Shown one piece after another: positions 49,151 through 50,774 of a stretch of DNA of 50,774 nucleotides. The notes below the pieces were generated by a model that ran no database searches, was not told the DNA's origin, and was given only the letters and a program-made list of their open reading frames with translations. The translations under genes were made by a program, and so were the position numbers. Position 1 is the stretch's first letter. Every line of letters starts with the position of its first letter. Origin of the DNA: Bacteroidales bacterium (lineage in GTDB: Bacteria > Bacteroidota > Bacteroidia > Bacteroidales > UBA932); the NCBI GenBank assembly GCA_017519865.1, contig JAFWRQ010000020.1, forward strand, positions 1-50,774, in the 5' to 3' direction.

Positions 49151-50575
49151 ATGAAAAGGATAGATTGTTTCATCTCATTCTGCTCTTCGGAAGCTGCAGC
49201 CGCTACGCAGGCCAACCTGTCAGCCGAGCCGGAAGTCTCCTCGCTTCATTTCCTCGGGGCCGGCGAGCCCCTGGCTTCCACCGCCACCCTCAAGGGCATA
49301 AGTGCAACGGCGTGCGCCGATTTTACCCTTTTGTATACAAAGCCTACCGAGCTCTCGCTTGTGCATTATGCCCTCGAGCGGATGCTCTCAGTCGCTGATG
49401 ACACCGGGGCTGCGATGGTCTATGCAGACCATTTCGCCATGACCGGCGGCGTGCTGAAGCAGGCGCCGGTCATCGACTGCCAGCCCGGTGCGCTGCGCGA
49501 CGACTTCGAATTCGGCGGAGTCCTGCTCTACAGGACTTCAGCGCTCAAGGAAGCCGTTGCGCGCATGGATGTCAATTACAGTTTCGCAGGGCTCTATGAC
49601 CTTCGTCTCAAGGTGTCGCAGAAGGGGAGTCTGGTCCATATCGGCGAGTTCCTCTATTATGAGGTCGAGACCGATCTTCGTAAATCGGGTGAAAAGCAGT
49701 TCGATTACGTGGACCCGAAGAACCGTGCTGTACAGATAGAGATGGAGCGGGCTTGTACCGAGCATCTGAAGGCCATCGGAGCTTATCTCGAACCCCGTTT
49801 CAAGCCGGTCGCTTTCGACTCCGGCGATTTCAGGTATGAGGCCTCGGTGGTCATCCCTTGCAAGAACCGCGTCCGGACCATAGGGGATGCAATCCGTTCC
49901 GCGCTGTCCCAGCGGACATCATTCCGATACAACGTGATAGTCGTGGACGACAATTCCACGGACGGTACCGTCGACGTGATCAAGGACTTCCTTGATGATC
50001 CGAGACTCATCTATATCGCCCAGGATGAGACCTGGCACGCCATCGGCGGAAACTGGAACGCTGCACTTCACCATCCCCTTTGCGGTCGTTTCGCCCTCCA
50101 GCTCGATTCGGACGATACATATTACGATGAAAATACGGTACAGAAGATGGTCGATGCCTTCCACGAGCAGAATTGCGCCATGGTGGTGGGAACCTATCGA
50201 ATGACCGATTTCGACGGCAATCCTCTGCCTCCCGGGGTGATCGACCATCGCGAATGGACTCCCGGGAACGGTCGGAACAATGCTCTCCGTATTAACGGCC
50301 TCGGGGCGCCGCGCGGATTCTATGTCCCGCTCCTCCGCGAACTCAACTTCCCGACGACCAAGTATGGTGAAGACTATGCCGTGGGCCTTCGCGTCAGCCG
50401 CGAATATCAGATAGGCAGAATTTACGATGTCCTGTACAATTGCCGCCGTTGGGAGGGTAACTCCGATGCAGCGCTTGAAATAGAGCGCGTTAACGCCAAT
50501 AATACCTATAAGGACCGCATCAGGACGTGGGAATTGCAGGCCAGGATAAGGGCAAATTCGGAGAAAAAATCGTAA
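49151..50575 (+). CDS. Two-domain family 2 glycosyltransferase
   Basis: 474 aa. Residues about 230-440 are an ordinary GT2 domain: [31 protein letters not shown], and the DxD stretch [14 protein letters not shown], with the acceptor-side [16 protein letters not shown]. Residues 1-220 look like a second, degenerate GT-A domain: [16 protein letters not shown] at the start and [14 protein letters not shown] at the position of the metal site, with no proper DxD. I recall similar tandem proteins in Bacteroidales. Probably surface or envelope glycan synthesis; substrate unknown. It directly precedes the rRNA-type promoter. Confidence 0.88.
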   Translation: MKRIDCFISFCSSEAAAATQANLSAEPEVSSLHFLGAGEPLASTATLKGISATACADFTLLYTKPTELSLVHYALERMLSVADDTGAAMVYADHFAMTGGVLKQAPVIDCQPGALRDDFEFGGVLLYRTSALKEAVARMDVNYSFAGLYDLRLKVSQKGSLVHIGEFLYYEVETDLRKSGEKQFDYVDPKNRAVQIEMERACTEHLKAIGAYLEPRFKPVAFDSGDFRYEASVVIPCKNRVRTIGDAIRSALSQRTSFRYNVIVVDDNSTDGTVDVIKDFLDDPRLIYIAQDETWHAIGGNWNAALHHPLCGRFALQLDSDDTYYDENTVQKMVDAFHEQNCAMVVGTYRMTDFDGNPLPPGVIDHREWTPGNGRNNALRINGLGAPRGFYVPLLRELNFPTTKYGEDYAVGLRVSREYQIGRIYDVLYNCRRWEGNSDAALEIERVNANNTYKDRIRTWELQARIRANSEKKS

Positions 50576-50580
50576 AAAAG

Positions 50581-50611
50581 TTTGGAGGTTTAAAATAATT
50601 CCGTACCTTTG
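50581..50611 (+). promoter_or_regulatory. Consensus promoter of a probable rRNA operon
   Basis: TTTG (50581-50584), exactly 19 bases, then TACCTTTG (50604-50611). This is the best promoter in the window. It begins 6 bases after the glycosyltransferase stop. Confidence 0.85.
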
Positions 50612-50774
50612 CATTCCCGCTTGACGATAACGAGCGGGATTTTTCGACCAAGTTCATTGAAAAGACTGAAGGAAGTACAAGCAAGTACCGAGAATAAATT
50701 AGAGAATCGAGAGCGTTGATTTCTTTGAATTAAGCGTCAGGACAGACTAGAGTTATAAATATTTTATACAAAGA
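50612..50774 (+). other. rRNA operon leader, truncated before 16S rRNA
   Basis: No coding frame of any length. A 7-bp hairpin (50615-50621 with 50633-50639) is followed by five T residues near the transcript start. A boxA-like TTCTTTGAA is at 50721-50729. The end, ATTTTATACAAAGA, is the type of sequence seen right before the GAAGAGTTTGATCCTGG start of 16S rRNA in Bacteroidales. The contig most likely breaks there because rRNA operons are repeated. The 16S gene itself is not in the window, so the identification is inference. Confidence 0.65.

Noticed and set aside
50615-50644. Intrinsic terminator of the glycosyltransferase gene
   Set aside because: It lies downstream of the consensus promoter, at the very start of the next transcript, so it is better read as part of the rRNA leader, though it may also catch readthrough.

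Overview
The window looks like a chromosomal segment of a fairly GC-rich member of the Bacteroidales (Bacteroidota). The evidence is the recurrent Bacteroidota promoter pattern (TTTG, about 19 bases, then TAnnTTTG), the near absence of Shine-Dalgarno sequences, a short (286 aa) primary sigma factor of the Bacteroidota type, the long 673-aa urocanase, the Tdh/Kbl pair and several lipoproteins with an SxC or AGC lipobox. A Rikenellaceae or Cryptobacteroides-like lineage is possible but cannot be decided from this sequence. The window starts inside pckA and stops in a leader with a near-perfect rRNA-type promoter, probably just before a 16S rRNA gene, so it is likely a whole contig broken at a repeat.

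Layout. 1-3.7 kb: pckA (partial, -), a RecQ helicase (+), and a coupled XRE regulator/membrane protein pair (-). 3.8-11.6 kb: a minus-strand operon tamB - rsmI-like methylase - folB - mtaB - PhnP-like MBL hydrolase; mtaB carries an in-frame palindromic insertion. 11.8-14.4 kb: tsaD and a COG2509-type flavoprotein (+). 14.4-19.6 kb: an M28 aminopeptidase lipoprotein, tRNA-Thr(CGT), a BaiN/HI0933 flavoprotein, SRP RNA, a DUF1593 lipoprotein, twin palindromes and an unknown lipoprotein. 19.7-23.6 kb: an AlkZ-like protein plus an ICMT-like methyltransferase (+), then a minus-strand set of a tiny ACT-protein remnant, AlaX-like editing protein, an internally deleted GNAT remnant, and a MEMO1-AMMECR1 fusion. 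23.7-32.4 kb: amino acid catabolism, with tdh - ftcD - hutU - hutH - hutI on the minus strand and divergent kbl. Threonine goes to glycine plus acetyl-CoA, and histidine goes to glutamate plus a tetrahydrofolate one-carbon unit. 32.4-37.8 kb: nhaA, cdd, and the mnmA - DEDDh exonuclease - dnaN group. 38-48.3 kb: degQ/htrA - rpoD - argS - ygiQ, then an unknown acidic-tailed protein - clc channel - tex. 48.3-50.8 kb: a polyprenol-phosphate mannosyltransferase, a double-domain GT2 and the rRNA-type leader.

Most of the window is ordinary core metabolism and information processing. The points most worth checking are the 119-bp palindromic element translated inside mtaB, gene remnants around alaX, a tamB gene that appears to lack an AUG at its natural start, three genes whose start codons follow directly after a terminator-like hairpin, a roughly 100-residue insertion in MnmA, and the fused MEMO1-AMMECR1 protein without a radical SAM partner nearby. 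I found no CRISPR array, phage, transposase or obvious defence system. No stretch over 300 bases lacks a gene.
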